In this document: in pieces, positions 26,064 through 34,470 of the stretch | Layout of the letters: each line of letters starts with the position of its first letter | Numbering within the stretch: position 1 is the stretch's first letter | Assembly (NCBI GenBank): GCA_046294845.1 | Contig: JBKBNU010000001.1 | Coordinates: 682,001 to 746,000 of the forward strand | Source: Micavibrio_C sp046294845 | Lineage (GTDB): Bacteria > Pseudomonadota > Alphaproteobacteria > Micavibrionales > Micavibrionaceae | Length of the DNA stretch: 64,000 nucleotides | Direction of reading: 5' to 3' | Notes under the pieces: model-generated | The model's database searches: none | The model's input: the letters and a program-made list of their open reading frames with translations, nothing else | What the model was told of the DNA's origin: nothing | Position numbers and translations under genes: made by a program

Positions 26064-26975
26064 TTAAATCCCCAAAGCCCAGAAAATAGCGGGAATGTAG
26101 ATCACCGAAAACAGGGTCGAGAGCAGGACAGCCATCGCGGCTTCCCCCGGGCGCAGGTCCAGTTGCGAGGCGTAGGCCACGGTATTGCCCGCCAGCGGTA
26201 CAATCCCGATCACCAGCATCATTTTGTATATATCTTCGTTAAACAGGTGGAGCCAGTGCTGGTCGATCAGGGCAAAGCCATACATCGCCGCAGGCCAAAG
26301 CAGATGTTTGGTTGTGAACAAAAAGGCCAGCAGGCGAAGGTTCAGGCGGAAGCGTTCGATCTTGCTCAAGGCCACGCCGATCAGCATCATGCCGATAATG
26401 ACCCACGCCCCTGTAAAGCGTTCCCACCATGTCATGAAAATATCGGGGAGCGGGATATTCAGGGCATTCCAGACAAGACCTGCCGCAATCGCATAAACAA
26501 CGGGGAGAGAGAAAAGCTTTTTCAGACTTTTGCGCCATGAACCCTGCCCGTGAGAGCCCAGATAGTAACCGACCATCTCTGAAATCATGAGTGCGAAGTT
26601 CATCAGCAGATAAATGCCCAGTGCTTGCGGCCCGAGCAGGGACATAATGATCGGAATACCGAAATAACCTGTGTTACCTGTGGCTGACGCCATCGCGACC
26701 AGATTGCGGGTCTCATCCTTGAAGATCATGCCGCCTGCCTTGTAGGCCGTCACGGCCATCGCGGCCCCGATCAGGGCTATGACAACAGGCAGCAACATAT
26801 AGGCCGGATTAAAATCAAGGCGGGCAACCGCGCCGAAATTGACCATCGGCGCCATAATGTAAATGGCGATAATCGCCATGGAGTGCAAATTCACATCCAG
26901 CCAGCGCCCCGCAATATACCCGAGGCCAATCAGGCCGATCAGGGGCAGCAGGTTCGTCAGGAGCAATGAAATCAT
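26064..26975 (-). CDS. AEC-family (auxin efflux carrier-like) transporter
   Basis: A 303-residue polytopic membrane protein with about ten helices. The N-terminal helix pair, the ASATGNTGYFGIPI segment (about residues 93-106) and the C-terminal VPLAGNTVAYASQ are the crossing-over motifs of the AEC/PIN-like fold. Members export carboxylates or other organic anions; the substrate cannot be inferred. Its start overlaps the ribF stop (ATGA), so it is the second gene of that transcription unit. Confidence 0.85.
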   Translation of the reverse strand: MISLLLTNLLPLIGLIGLGYIAGRWLDVNLHSMAIIAIYIMAPMVNFGAVARLDFNPAYMLLPVVIALIGAAMAVTAYKAGGMIFKDETRNLVAMASATGNTGYFGIPIIMSLLGPQALGIYLLMNFALMISEMVGYYLGSHGQGSWRKSLKKLFSLPVVYAIAAGLVWNALNIPLPDIFMTWWERFTGAWVIIGMMLIGVALSKIERFRLNLRLLAFLFTTKHLLWPAAMYGFALIDQHWLHLFNEDIYKMMLVIGIVPLAGNTVAYASQLDLRPGEAAMAVLLSTLFSVIYIPAIFWALGI

Positions 26976-27910
26976 GAGGGTGGCATCACCAGCAGTTGGC
27001 GGGCTTGGGCGCAGTCTTGCGTGATTTGTTTGATTAATTCATCAAGGCTGGAGAATTTGGCCTCTCCGCGCAGGCGCTTGACCGGCATGATGCGTAATGT
27101 CTTGCCGTAGATATCGCGGTCAAAATCAAAAATATAGCTTTCGATCTGTCCCACTTGTAATTCGAACATCGGACGGATGCCGATATTGGTGGCGGCGGCC
27201 AGCCACGGACTATCGGGGCCATCTTCCACAATTTTTACCCATGTCGCATAAACGCCGTAAGCCGGATGCAATGTATCTTTCAAGGGAACGTTCGCGGTGG
27301 GGAAGCCCAGTTCGCGTCCGCGCTGGTCGCCCTTTTGCACGATGCCCTGCATTTCCCATGGCCAGCCAAGCAATGTCCGGGCTTCATCGATATGGCCAAA
27401 GCGCAAGGCTTGGCGGATAGTGGAAGAGGAAACATCATCGCCGTCTTCGTCGGCGATCTTATCAATCGCTGTAACGGGCAGGCTTGCCTGTTTCAGGGTG
27501 TCGATATTGCCCTTGCGCAACTGTCCAAAACAAAAATCGGTGCCGACAAAAATATGCGCGGGCTGCAGGCCGTTTTTCAAAACACGTTCGATAAAGGCTT
27601 CGGCGCTCAAGCTCGCAAAGTCCCAGTTAAAATCCAGACTGTAAAGAATATCGACCCCGAGGCCTTCAAGACGCTGTTGTTTCAGGGCGCTGGGCGTAAT
27701 CCGGAAGGCCGGATCATCGGGGCGGAACAGGGATCGGGGGTGGGGTTCAAATGTCAGAACACCGACGGGGGCGTTTAAGGTACGCGCCTTTTCCTGCGCC
27801 ATTTTGATCAGGGTTTGATGTCCTTTATGGACGCCATCAAAATTACCGATGACAATCACGGCATGGCGGGCCTTTTCAGGAAGATTATCAAATGTCTTGA
27901 AAAGCTGCAT
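26972..27910 (-). CDS. ribF: Bifunctional riboflavin kinase / FAD synthetase
   Basis: Makes FMN and then FAD from riboflavin. The 312-residue protein has an N-terminal nucleotidyltransferase domain with GNFDGVHKGH (about residues 22-31) and SSSTIRQAL. The C-terminal riboflavin kinase domain starts about residue 188 and contains RGRELGFPTANV. Its length equals the usual bifunctional enzyme. It is divergent from the esterase at 27964, with 53 nt between them, and is the first gene of the minus-strand run to ileS. Confidence 0.96.
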   Translation of the reverse strand: MQLFKTFDNLPEKARHAVIVIGNFDGVHKGHQTLIKMAQEKARTLNAPVGVLTFEPHPRSLFRPDDPAFRITPSALKQQRLEGLGVDILYSLDFNWDFASLSAEAFIERVLKNGLQPAHIFVGTDFCFGQLRKGNIDTLKQASLPVTAIDKIADEDGDDVSSSTIRQALRFGHIDEARTLLGWPWEMQGIVQKGDQRGRELGFPTANVPLKDTLHPAYGVYATWVKIVEDGPDSPWLAAATNIGIRPMFELQVGQIESYIFDFDRDIYGKTLRIMPVKRLRGEAKFSSLDELIKQITQDCAQARQLLVMPPS

Positions 27911-27963
27911 ACATACCCTATTTTGGCAACAGTCAAACGCATTAACTTAAGTGGTGTAAGCCT

Positions 27964-28710
27964 GTGAAAGCTGAAATGCAAGGGGGCCTTGCGGTCAAGA
28001 AGGCTGCCGGATTGGAATATCTGGAAAAACAGCCGGATTCCGGTGTGGTCAGGAAACTGGCGGTGCTCCTGCACGGTTATGGACGTGATGCCAGCCTGAT
28101 GCAAAAACTGGCCGATGAACTGAGTTTACGTGTGCCTGATATGCTGGTTGTGATGCCGCACGGGGGCGAACCATACGAAAATCCGGCCTTTGATACCGAT
28201 ATGGTGCTGCCTGTCCCGCAACAGCTTCAGGGTGATGATGCTGATGGTCTGGAGGTGACTTTGCGCCGCCAATGGTTTTCCATTCGTCAAAAGACGCTTG
28301 CCGATATGACGGTGGGGCTTCATCACGCTACAGCGCAAGTGAATGACCTGCTCTCGGAATTGCTGCGCGCCTATGATCTGGCTGATCAGGATGCTGCTCT
28401 GATGGGTTTTTCCCAAGGCGGGGTTGTAGCGCTTTATAGTGCCTATCGTCGTACACAAGGCGTAGCATGCGTCGTGGGTCATAGCTGTCTGTTTATGGGT
28501 GGGGATGATTTCAAAAGCCTGCCGCCAACCTTGTATCTCTATGGGCTGGTTGATGAAGAATTCTCGCCCGAACGTTATAACCGTGAAGCGGAAACTTTAA
28601 AATCATACGTGAAGGATGCTGTGATCCGTCCCGTTGAAGATTTGCGCCATACCACGACGGCCCATTCCCGACAGATTGTCGCCGACTACATGGCGCGCCA
28701 TCTTTCATGA
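27964..28710 (+). CDS. Alpha/beta hydrolase (phospholipase/carboxylesterase family)
   Basis: A 248-residue cytoplasmic serine hydrolase of the YpfH/acyl-protein-thioesterase-like group. It has an oxyanion-side LLHGYGRD motif (about residue 40), the nucleophile elbow GFSQGG with Ser150, the Asp in YGLVDEEF and a C-terminal His in TTAHSRQI. The start is uncertain: GTG 27964, or ATG 27976 which removes four residues. The substrate is unknown. Confidence 0.85.
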   Translation: MKAEMQGGLAVKKAAGLEYLEKQPDSGVVRKLAVLLHGYGRDASLMQKLADELSLRVPDMLVVMPHGGEPYENPAFDTDMVLPVPQQLQGDDADGLEVTLRRQWFSIRQKTLADMTVGLHHATAQVNDLLSELLRAYDLADQDAALMGFSQGGVVALYSAYRRTQGVACVVGHSCLFMGGDDFKSLPPTLYLYGLVDEEFSPERYNREAETLKSYVKDAVIRPVEDLRHTTTAHSRQIVADYMARHLS

Positions 28711-28716
28711 ATTAAA

Positions 28717-28745
28717 AAACCCGCATCAATGGCGGGTTTTTCTTT
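28717..28745. terminator. Bidirectional intrinsic terminator
   Basis: AAACCCGC/GCGGGTTT is flanked by A-rich and T-rich tracts, between the convergent esterase and DUF2147 genes, and can end both transcripts. Confidence 0.85.
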
Positions 28746-28767
28746 AATTTCTATGGTTATAAAAATT

Positions 28768-29235
28768 CTATTTTCTGGCCGGTTTGCATTTCGGATAGTC
28801 CGCGCCGCTGACAGGTGTCCATGTCTGGCTTTTGCCAAACAGGGGCATACCGACATAGCCGCGCACCAGCATATTGCCTTTGGGAAGAACCTGTAAGGTT
28901 GCACTGTACAGGTCGCCATCATCGGCCTTGTAGATATGGCCATCGATCCAGTTACTGGCATCCTGCTGTTTGAAGCCCCACAGGATTTTCAAACCGCACA
29001 TGGGCCTTGCGGCCATGGCCGGATCTTCGTTCTTTTCATCGAACTGCATACCGCCATCAATGATCCAGTGGATTGTGCCGCACAGTCCCTCGGGACATTT
29101 CTCGACAGCAATAACAGAGCGTTGGTTTTCAGTAAGCCAGAGACCTTCGGGGGCAGCTGCCTGTGCCGGTGTGGCTGAAAGCAGCAAAAAGCCGGTGCCC
29201 AGAAGGGATAGAACACGGGAATAGATTGAAGTCAT
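28768..29235 (-). CDS. DUF2147-family exported protein
   Basis: A 155-residue periplasmic protein with a signal peptide (about 1-26, ending AQA). The mature part opens EGLWLTE and carries the DUF2147 block ...WIDGHIYKADDGDLYSATL, VRGYVGMPLFGKSQTW. The fold is lipocalin-like and members may bind hydrophobic ligands, but no activity is established. It is a single-gene unit ending at a shared terminator. Confidence 0.88.
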   Translation of the reverse strand: MTSIYSRVLSLLGTGFLLLSATPAQAAAPEGLWLTENQRSVIAVEKCPEGLCGTIHWIIDGGMQFDEKNEDPAMAARPMCGLKILWGFKQQDASNWIDGHIYKADDGDLYSATLQVLPKGNMLVRGYVGMPLFGKSQTWTPVSGADYPKCKPARK

Positions 29236-29312
29236 GAAAGAGCCTCCCCCTTGTTTTTAAAGGGTTTTTAGTTGCAATGGCTTTAGTGTAGGTGATTTTT
29301 TTATGGCACTCC

Positions 29313-30461
29313 ATGCCCTTATCAGCTATCAATATACATAATTATTTATTGGGCAGCGGCACGGAAAGCAAGTCCTTGGATTCACAAGAGGAAATAATTT
29401 TTGAACTGGCACGGGTGAATACCTATGCAGAACTGGGCAAGGCACTCGAAGCTTTGTCCGATGAATGCCTTCGCGTTGTGGCTGCTGAAAAATCCCGCGT
29501 AGACGGCTTTGAGAATGACGCTTATCTGTTCTTTGAAGCTTGTCAGGCTACGGCTTATGTCGAATCTCTTAAAACCTATTGTTACGATCGCCGGTTAGGT
29601 CTTTCACATACCCAATCATGGGCAAATCTGGTCGCCCCGTATGAACAGATTGCCGAAGAAAAATATCCGCAAAACACATTGATGCCCTATGCCCGCGCCT
29701 TTCCGGATGTGATGCCGAACGCCACAGAGAAGGAAATCGAACACAAATATCGGGAGCGGCATCTGGAAGAGTTTGTCCATGTCCTTTCGGGATTAAGCCA
29801 TTTCGCCGCTGATACAGGACAATTAAGCTGGGGCCCACGGGTATTGGCGCGCCATATCCAAAATGTGATGACAGATTCTTGGGAGCAGAAATTTGATGTT
29901 GCCCCTGATTTTCTCCAAGGTTTTGTAGAGCATCCTGAAAAACAGATGGTGCAGGATATGGAGCTATGGCTGCGCCAGCGTGCCTTGATGCTGGGGTGCA
30001 GGCGCCAATGGGGCCGTGGTTCGTATGAACAGGGTATTGGCAGTCTTTTCGAGCAGTCCATGCAGGGTGTTGAGTCCGTACGCGCGCTCGCCGTTCATTA
30101 TGAAACGCATTGCGAAACTTTGGCTGATTATTTGGCTTTCAGAATGAAAGGGCGGGCCTTTCCAGCCTTTATGCTTGAATCCATGATGATGGATGAAAAA
30201 GGGCGCAAAACATCATTGATGATGATAGACCCTGAAAAAATCAGCCGCGAAAAAATCATTCTCAATCTGATCAAATCCTATCTGGGGGCGCATAAGGATA
30301 CGAATAATGCAGAGGGTGTTCCGCAGGATAACCGGTTTGTTCAAGATTCGGAGCTGGCGCTCAAGCATCTGGCATTTGATATCATGGGCAACTTTGTAAA
30401 ACCGGCCCAGCCCCTCAAAAAAGCGACACATGGCTTACCGCCGCAGACCCACCTTCAGTAA
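29313..30461 (+). CDS. Protein of unknown function (382 aa)
   Basis: I do not recognise this protein. It is long, acidic and mostly helix-forming, with no signal peptide or membrane helix. Visible features are an N-terminal helix-rich region, a Trp/Arg-rich middle (WLRQRALMLGCRRQWGRG, about residues 225-245) and a Met-rich stretch (ESMMMDEKGRKTSLMMI). The ATG at 29313 is preferred; a GTG at 29292 would add seven residues; neither has a Shine-Dalgarno. Codon use looks like that of its neighbours and the reading frame is long and uninterrupted, so it is very likely real. Confidence 0.65.
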   Translation: MPLSAINIHNYLLGSGTESKSLDSQEEIIFELARVNTYAELGKALEALSDECLRVVAAEKSRVDGFENDAYLFFEACQATAYVESLKTYCYDRRLGLSHTQSWANLVAPYEQIAEEKYPQNTLMPYARAFPDVMPNATEKEIEHKYRERHLEEFVHVLSGLSHFAADTGQLSWGPRVLARHIQNVMTDSWEQKFDVAPDFLQGFVEHPEKQMVQDMELWLRQRALMLGCRRQWGRGSYEQGIGSLFEQSMQGVESVRALAVHYETHCETLADYLAFRMKGRAFPAFMLESMMMDEKGRKTSLMMIDPEKISREKIILNLIKSYLGAHKDTNNAEGVPQDNRFVQDSELALKHLAFDIMGNFVKPAQPLKKATHGLPPQTHLQ

Positions 30462-30542
30462 GCAAATTTTAGGTCCTTTTTTATTTAATAACAGGGTCTT
30501 TTTATCTTTACGGCCGGATTTATATTATGTTAACGAGTGCGG

Positions 30543-30575
30543 CCTAATATAGGGTGTACAAGATCACCCTATTAG
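30543..30575 (+). other. Strong hairpin in the leader of the 30601 gene
   Basis: CTAAT(AT)AGGGTG pairs with CACCCTATTAG across an eight-base loop, with a two-base bulge. It lies 26 nt before the ATG and has no U tract, so it is an RNA structure or an operator-like palindrome rather than a terminator. Confidence 0.45.
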
Positions 30576-30600
30576 CCCCAAACAGAGTTATTTTTAAGTC

Positions 30601-31131
30601 ATGACAAGCAGACCCAGTATCGTTGAACAAATGCAATCCGTAGCGCAGCGCCTGTCCGATGCCTACCAGCAGGGAGATGCCTTTTCGCAATCGCTGACAA
30701 ATGATGCGGTAAGCTATATCCGTACGCTGCGTTTTCAGGCTCAACCAGATGGCAGTGTGTTACTCAAGACCCCTGCCATGCAGGATAAGAAAGAACTGCA
30801 TACTTTTGCCGAGGTCGTGAGCCGCAGTCTTGGGTATATGGGGCTTGAACTGGACCCGCGTCAGGCGCGTGTGGCGCATACAGACACCATGAAGGATATC
30901 AGCCTGACAGCTAAGCGCGATGATCTTGACTCGATTTTCAGTGCTGCCACTGTTCAGGAATATGATCATATCGCTTTCAAGGTTACACCCGAAGAAATGA
31001 ACAAGGCACGGACCAATCTAAAAAATGACGAGCGTGGTGCCTTGATGGGCCGTATGCTGGAAGTTATGCAGCCCAAAACAGAGCTTAAGACAGAAGCCAA
31101 GGCTAAGCCGCAGGCTGTTATCCAGCTCTGA
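30601..31131 (+). CDS. Protein of unknown function (176 aa)
   Basis: I do not recognise this protein. It is soluble, predicted mainly helical at the start (MTSRPSIVEQMQSVAQRLSDA), with a middle beta-like part and a Lys/Ala-rich C-terminal tail. It has no signal peptide, membrane helix or catalytic motif that I can name. It follows the 382-aa unknown gene by 139 nt and precedes the RluA-type gene by 60 nt. A large hairpin lies in its leader. Confidence 0.6.
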   Translation: MTSRPSIVEQMQSVAQRLSDAYQQGDAFSQSLTNDAVSYIRTLRFQAQPDGSVLLKTPAMQDKKELHTFAEVVSRSLGYMGLELDPRQARVAHTDTMKDISLTAKRDDLDSIFSAATVQEYDHIAFKVTPEEMNKARTNLKNDERGALMGRMLEVMQPKTELKTEAKAKPQAVIQL

Positions 31132-31191
31132 TTCATTGCCATTTCCAAAGAATTTTCTTGGTTTTTAGGGCTGTTGCTGTAGTGTCGCGGC

Positions 31192-31893
31192 ATGAATGAC
31201 CAGACCCGCACTTTCCCCACAATAGATCCGCCCACGGACCCGGATTACCGTCCGCCCATGGATCCCTATCTGACGATTATCCATCAGGATAAGCATCTGC
31301 TTGTGCTGGATAAACAAAGCGGTCTGTTGCATGTCGCGGGCAAGCATCCCTCACTATCGGACTGTCTGGAAGCGCGCGCCCGTGAACAATTCCCGAGTGT
31401 TTCTATTATCCACCGACTGGATAAAGATACATCCGGTGTGGTTCTGATGGCGCTCAATAAAGAAGCACATGCCTATGTCGCCAAGCAATTTGAATTCCGT
31501 ACCTCCAAAAAATCTTATGTCGCCCGTGTCTGGGGATTAATCAAGGAAGATAGCGGTCATATCGATTTACCCATGGCAACCGATTGGGAAAGACGTCCAC
31601 GCCAGAAAGTCGATTATGAGCGGGGGCGCCCCTCGCAAACCGACTGGGTTGTTCTGGAACGGGAAACAGAAAACAATATCACACGTGTGCGCCTTTTCCC
31701 GCGCACAGGCCGTACCCATCAATTACGTGTGCATATGATGATGATGGGCCATCCGATTGTGGGTGACCCTTTTTACGCTGAAGGGGCAGCGCTGGAGGCT
31801 GCTGACAGGCTACAGCTCCATGCCGAAGAAGTGATCTTCAAACATCCGGAAACCAAGGAAGAGTGCCGCTTCCATGTGCCGTGCCCTTTTTAG
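31192..31893 (+). CDS. RluA-family pseudouridine synthase
   Basis: A 233-residue RNA pseudouridine synthase without an S4 domain, the size and layout of RluA or TruC types. The catalytic block is HRLDKDTSG with Asp77, followed by RTSKKSYVARVWG and PRTGRTHQLRVHMMMMGHPIVGDPFY. The target (23S or tRNA position) cannot be deduced. It is the second synthase of this superfamily in the window, after the one at 9987. Confidence 0.9.
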   Translation: MNDQTRTFPTIDPPTDPDYRPPMDPYLTIIHQDKHLLVLDKQSGLLHVAGKHPSLSDCLEARAREQFPSVSIIHRLDKDTSGVVLMALNKEAHAYVAKQFEFRTSKKSYVARVWGLIKEDSGHIDLPMATDWERRPRQKVDYERGRPSQTDWVVLERETENNITRVRLFPRTGRTHQLRVHMMMMGHPIVGDPFYAEGAALEAADRLQLHAEEVIFKHPETKEECRFHVPCPF

Positions 31894-31939
31894 GGGGGTG
31901 GTATATAAAGCGTTTTTTAATGGTTATTCTTTACAATCC

Positions 31940-32149
31940 ATGAAGGAAAAGAAGGGGTTTTCTTTGGACTTATCTGTAAAATTGATCGAAAAATCATTGG
32001 CTGAAGGAAATCTTATTGAGGCTTCCTCTTTAATTTCCACTGCTTATGATCGTTGGGATGATCTTGATGCAGCCAGCCAGCAGGCCCTCAAAGCGATAGA
32101 GCCGGTTTATCTTTCCTTGCTGGGGCAGCATCAAGGGGGGGCGTCATGA
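31940..32149 (+). CDS. Small protein (69 aa) coupled to the phosphodiesterase-like gene
   Basis: A 69-residue helical, acidic protein (MKEKKGFSLDLSVKLIEKSL...). No family recognised. The upstream part of the open frame overlaps the rluA-type gene and is unlikely to be used. The strongest evidence that it is real is its stop, which overlaps the ATG of the next gene as ATGA, a typical translational coupling. No clear Shine-Dalgarno is seen. Confidence 0.55.
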   Translation: MKEKKGFSLDLSVKLIEKSLAEGNLIEASSLISTAYDRWDDLDAASQQALKAIEPVYLSLLGQHQGGAS

Positions 32150-33255
32150 CTGAGCCTTCAACCCTGCAGCCATCACAAACTGTACGGAATCTTGCGGCCA
32201 GTATAGGCAGTATTTTCAAGGACAATCCCGAGGCGCTAACGTCTTTCGAAGGTCAGGATAAATTAAACGGTATTCTGAAAGAGATCGAAGATCTGGACCA
32301 TGACTTCGAACAAAAGGGCGGCATTTATTTCAGGGCGGGGGAGGATCCGTTCGAAACGGCTAAAGAATTTACGCGTATCCATGTTGAACAATACCGTCAA
32401 GGCGGACGTCCCAGTCTGCCTGCGCTGGCTTTCCATCATGCGGAAGGTTTGGGAGTTCCTGCTGAAAGCCCTGCGTATAAGGCGTTGCTTTTGGTATCAA
32501 CCCGCGCCGAAATGAAGCTGGCCATAGAGCCTGATTATCATAGCAAATGCCATTACGCTGATGTGACGGCTTTTACCGCAAATCTGCTGAACAAAAATAA
32601 CCAACTGGTTGCGCAGGGGGATCGGCAAGCTGTTAATCTGAGTGTGCAAGAGCAAGCTTTGACCCTCATTGCGGCGATTGGCCATGATCTGGATCACGAG
32701 GGGAAAGGCAATCCGCCTGAACAGCCCTTACTCAACGAAGAAGCATCGTTTGCCAAGATGTTGCCGTTGTTGCAAGCTGCGGGTCTCGAGCAGGATGATA
32801 TCGAAAAAATCCATGTCATTCTGCAAACGACCAGCCCGAATGGTCCTCATGCTGTTCTCAAGGAAGCAGCCAAGGCACATCGGGAAGGGCGGGAACCTGA
32901 TTGGGTTAAAGCAGATAAAGATGACCGTTTCACGGGACTGAGGGCTGCGCTGGAAGCTGATACAAGGATTACACAAATGGCCTCTATGGTTTCGGATGCC
33001 GATTTGGCTGCTTCTTCGATCAGTATGGAATCATCACAAGTGATGAGTGCGCTTTTGACAAACGAATTTAAAAAATCGGGTGGCAATATTGATTTCACAA
33101 CCGATGCCGCCCGCAAATTCTTTCTTGATAATATTGTTGGTACAGAAGGTTATGCTTCAGCCGCCGCGCGGGCTTTGGCAAATCCTGCTTTTATGGCACT
33201 ACGTCAGGAAACAGAAAGACGTTTGGCGGCTGCTTCGCCTAAGTCTTCACCCTAA
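32146..33255 (+). CDS. HD-type phosphodiesterase-like protein with the class I cyclic-nucleotide PDE signature
   Basis: A 369-residue cytoplasmic protein. His132 and His136 sit in a YHSKCHYADV block, followed by His180-Asp181-x2-His184-x4-Asn189 (GHDLDHEGKGN), which fits the HD(X)2H(X)4N signature of eukaryotic-type class I cyclic-nucleotide phosphodiesterases exactly. An ADL motif with Asp286 stands where these enzymes have their last metal ligand. The metal centre is therefore complete. Hydrolysis of a cyclic nucleotide is the natural prediction, but other HD phosphohydrolase substrates cannot be excluded. It is coupled to the 69-residue protein and faces the esterase gene. Confidence 0.75.
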   Translation: MTEPSTLQPSQTVRNLAASIGSIFKDNPEALTSFEGQDKLNGILKEIEDLDHDFEQKGGIYFRAGEDPFETAKEFTRIHVEQYRQGGRPSLPALAFHHAEGLGVPAESPAYKALLLVSTRAEMKLAIEPDYHSKCHYADVTAFTANLLNKNNQLVAQGDRQAVNLSVQEQALTLIAAIGHDLDHEGKGNPPEQPLLNEEASFAKMLPLLQAAGLEQDDIEKIHVILQTTSPNGPHAVLKEAAKAHREGREPDWVKADKDDRFTGLRAALEADTRITQMASMVSDADLAASSISMESSQVMSALLTNEFKKSGGNIDFTTDAARKFFLDNIVGTEGYASAAARALANPAFMALRQETERRLAAASPKSSP

Positions 33256-33259
33256 GCAG

Positions 33260-34291
33260 CTATAGGCTCTTAAAGAAATTCCAGATTGCATCATTCGCAG
33301 ATAGAGCGCGCGTAGGAGCCTCTCCGCGCGGTTTATTGCCGCCGGGCCAGCTATGGCCGCCTTCTTCTGTCACGCAAAGCTGGACTTTCGATCCCTCGGC
33401 ACAATCACTGTAGAGGTCGCATGTTGCTCCTGTTGTATTGAGAATTCTTTGCGGTTTGCCGCGACACTGGTTGTGATCGAGCCATTCATCAATGGTTTGT
33501 GATACGGAGGTAAAATCCGCTACCTTGCTTTTATCACGGAAGGCATCTTCGCCGGCACCGCCGTTAAATAGCACGTGTGTGTCATTTCTGGCGTGGATGT
33601 GTAAAACGGATACCGTACGCGAAGGGTTGCAGCTCAAGGTATTATCCGTGCCCGCAACAGCACCAATGGCGGCAAATATATCCGGCAATTCACAGGCTAG
33701 CCTGTATGACATCATGGCGCCGTTTGACATGCCGATGGCATAGATACGGTTTTTATCGATGCTCATTTGACGATGGGCATGGCCAATCAACTCCTCGATA
33801 AAGCCGACATCGTCTATATTCTCATCACGGGCATCGGCACAACATTCTCCGGCGTTCCATGTTGCCAATTTGCCGGAGGGAAAGCGGCTATAGCCGCTGG
33901 GGAAGATGATAATCGTTCCTTCCTGATCGGCTTTGCTGACAAGGCCGTAGAGTTCGTCACGCGCCATATAGTTCATATCGCCGCCCCCGCCATGAAATGC
34001 CAGAATCAGCGGCGTTTTTTGTGCCGGATTATATTGCGGTGGAATGTGAACACGGTAATAGCGTGTCAGCCCCTGATGCGGGAAAGAGAATGTATAATCA
34101 CCTGCCTGTGTCAGGACCTGATCAATAGGGGCTGTTGTTTCGGGGGCGGGCTGGTTCTCCAGCTTTTCCAAAGCCCGTTCTTTGAAACGTTCTTTCATGC
34201 GCTCCCGTATCGGACCTTCTGCCAGAGCCGGATTTCCGGTGATCAGGCAAAGAGTAAGGAATGAAATCACTGTTTTTTGTATAATCGTCAT
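33260..34291 (-). CDS. Secreted esterase of the PHB-depolymerase / feruloyl-esterase (LpqC) family
   Basis: A 343-residue exported alpha/beta hydrolase. The signal peptide (about 1-24) ends ALA. Motifs are an oxyanion-side FHGGGGD (about residue 101), the nucleophile elbow GMSNGAMMS (Ser about residue 193), and a C-terminal GGHSWPGG with the catalytic His. Several Cys residues suggest disulfides in the periplasm. Family members cleave polyhydroxyalkanoate, acetylxylan or ferulate esters; the specificity is open. No PHB synthesis gene is nearby. Confidence 0.87.
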   Translation of the reverse strand: MTIIQKTVISFLTLCLITGNPALAEGPIRERMKERFKERALEKLENQPAPETTAPIDQVLTQAGDYTFSFPHQGLTRYYRVHIPPQYNPAQKTPLILAFHGGGGDMNYMARDELYGLVSKADQEGTIIIFPSGYSRFPSGKLATWNAGECCADARDENIDDVGFIEELIGHAHRQMSIDKNRIYAIGMSNGAMMSYRLACELPDIFAAIGAVAGTDNTLSCNPSRTVSVLHIHARNDTHVLFNGGAGEDAFRDKSKVADFTSVSQTIDEWLDHNQCRGKPQRILNTTGATCDLYSDCAEGSKVQLCVTEEGGHSWPGGNKPRGEAPTRALSANDAIWNFFKSL

Positions 34292-34396
34292 AGGGATAGG
34301 TCCTTTGGGTTTGACGGGGTCATCCTCATGTTGTTTATACGATTGAGGCGCTATAATCCCTTATGCTTCAAGGCCTAAAATTATAGAATTTTCATA

Positions 34397-34425
34397 TTGA
34401 TTTATCGGGCCGCGATGCCTATGCT
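34397..34425 (+). promoter_or_regulatory. Candidate ppa promoter
   Basis: TTGATT and TATGCT are separated by 17 nt and lie about 45 nt upstream of the ppa start. Confidence 0.4.
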
Positions 34426-34470
34426 GCGCTGCAAGAAGAATATTGTTATCAGTAGAGAGTCTTAAATCCC

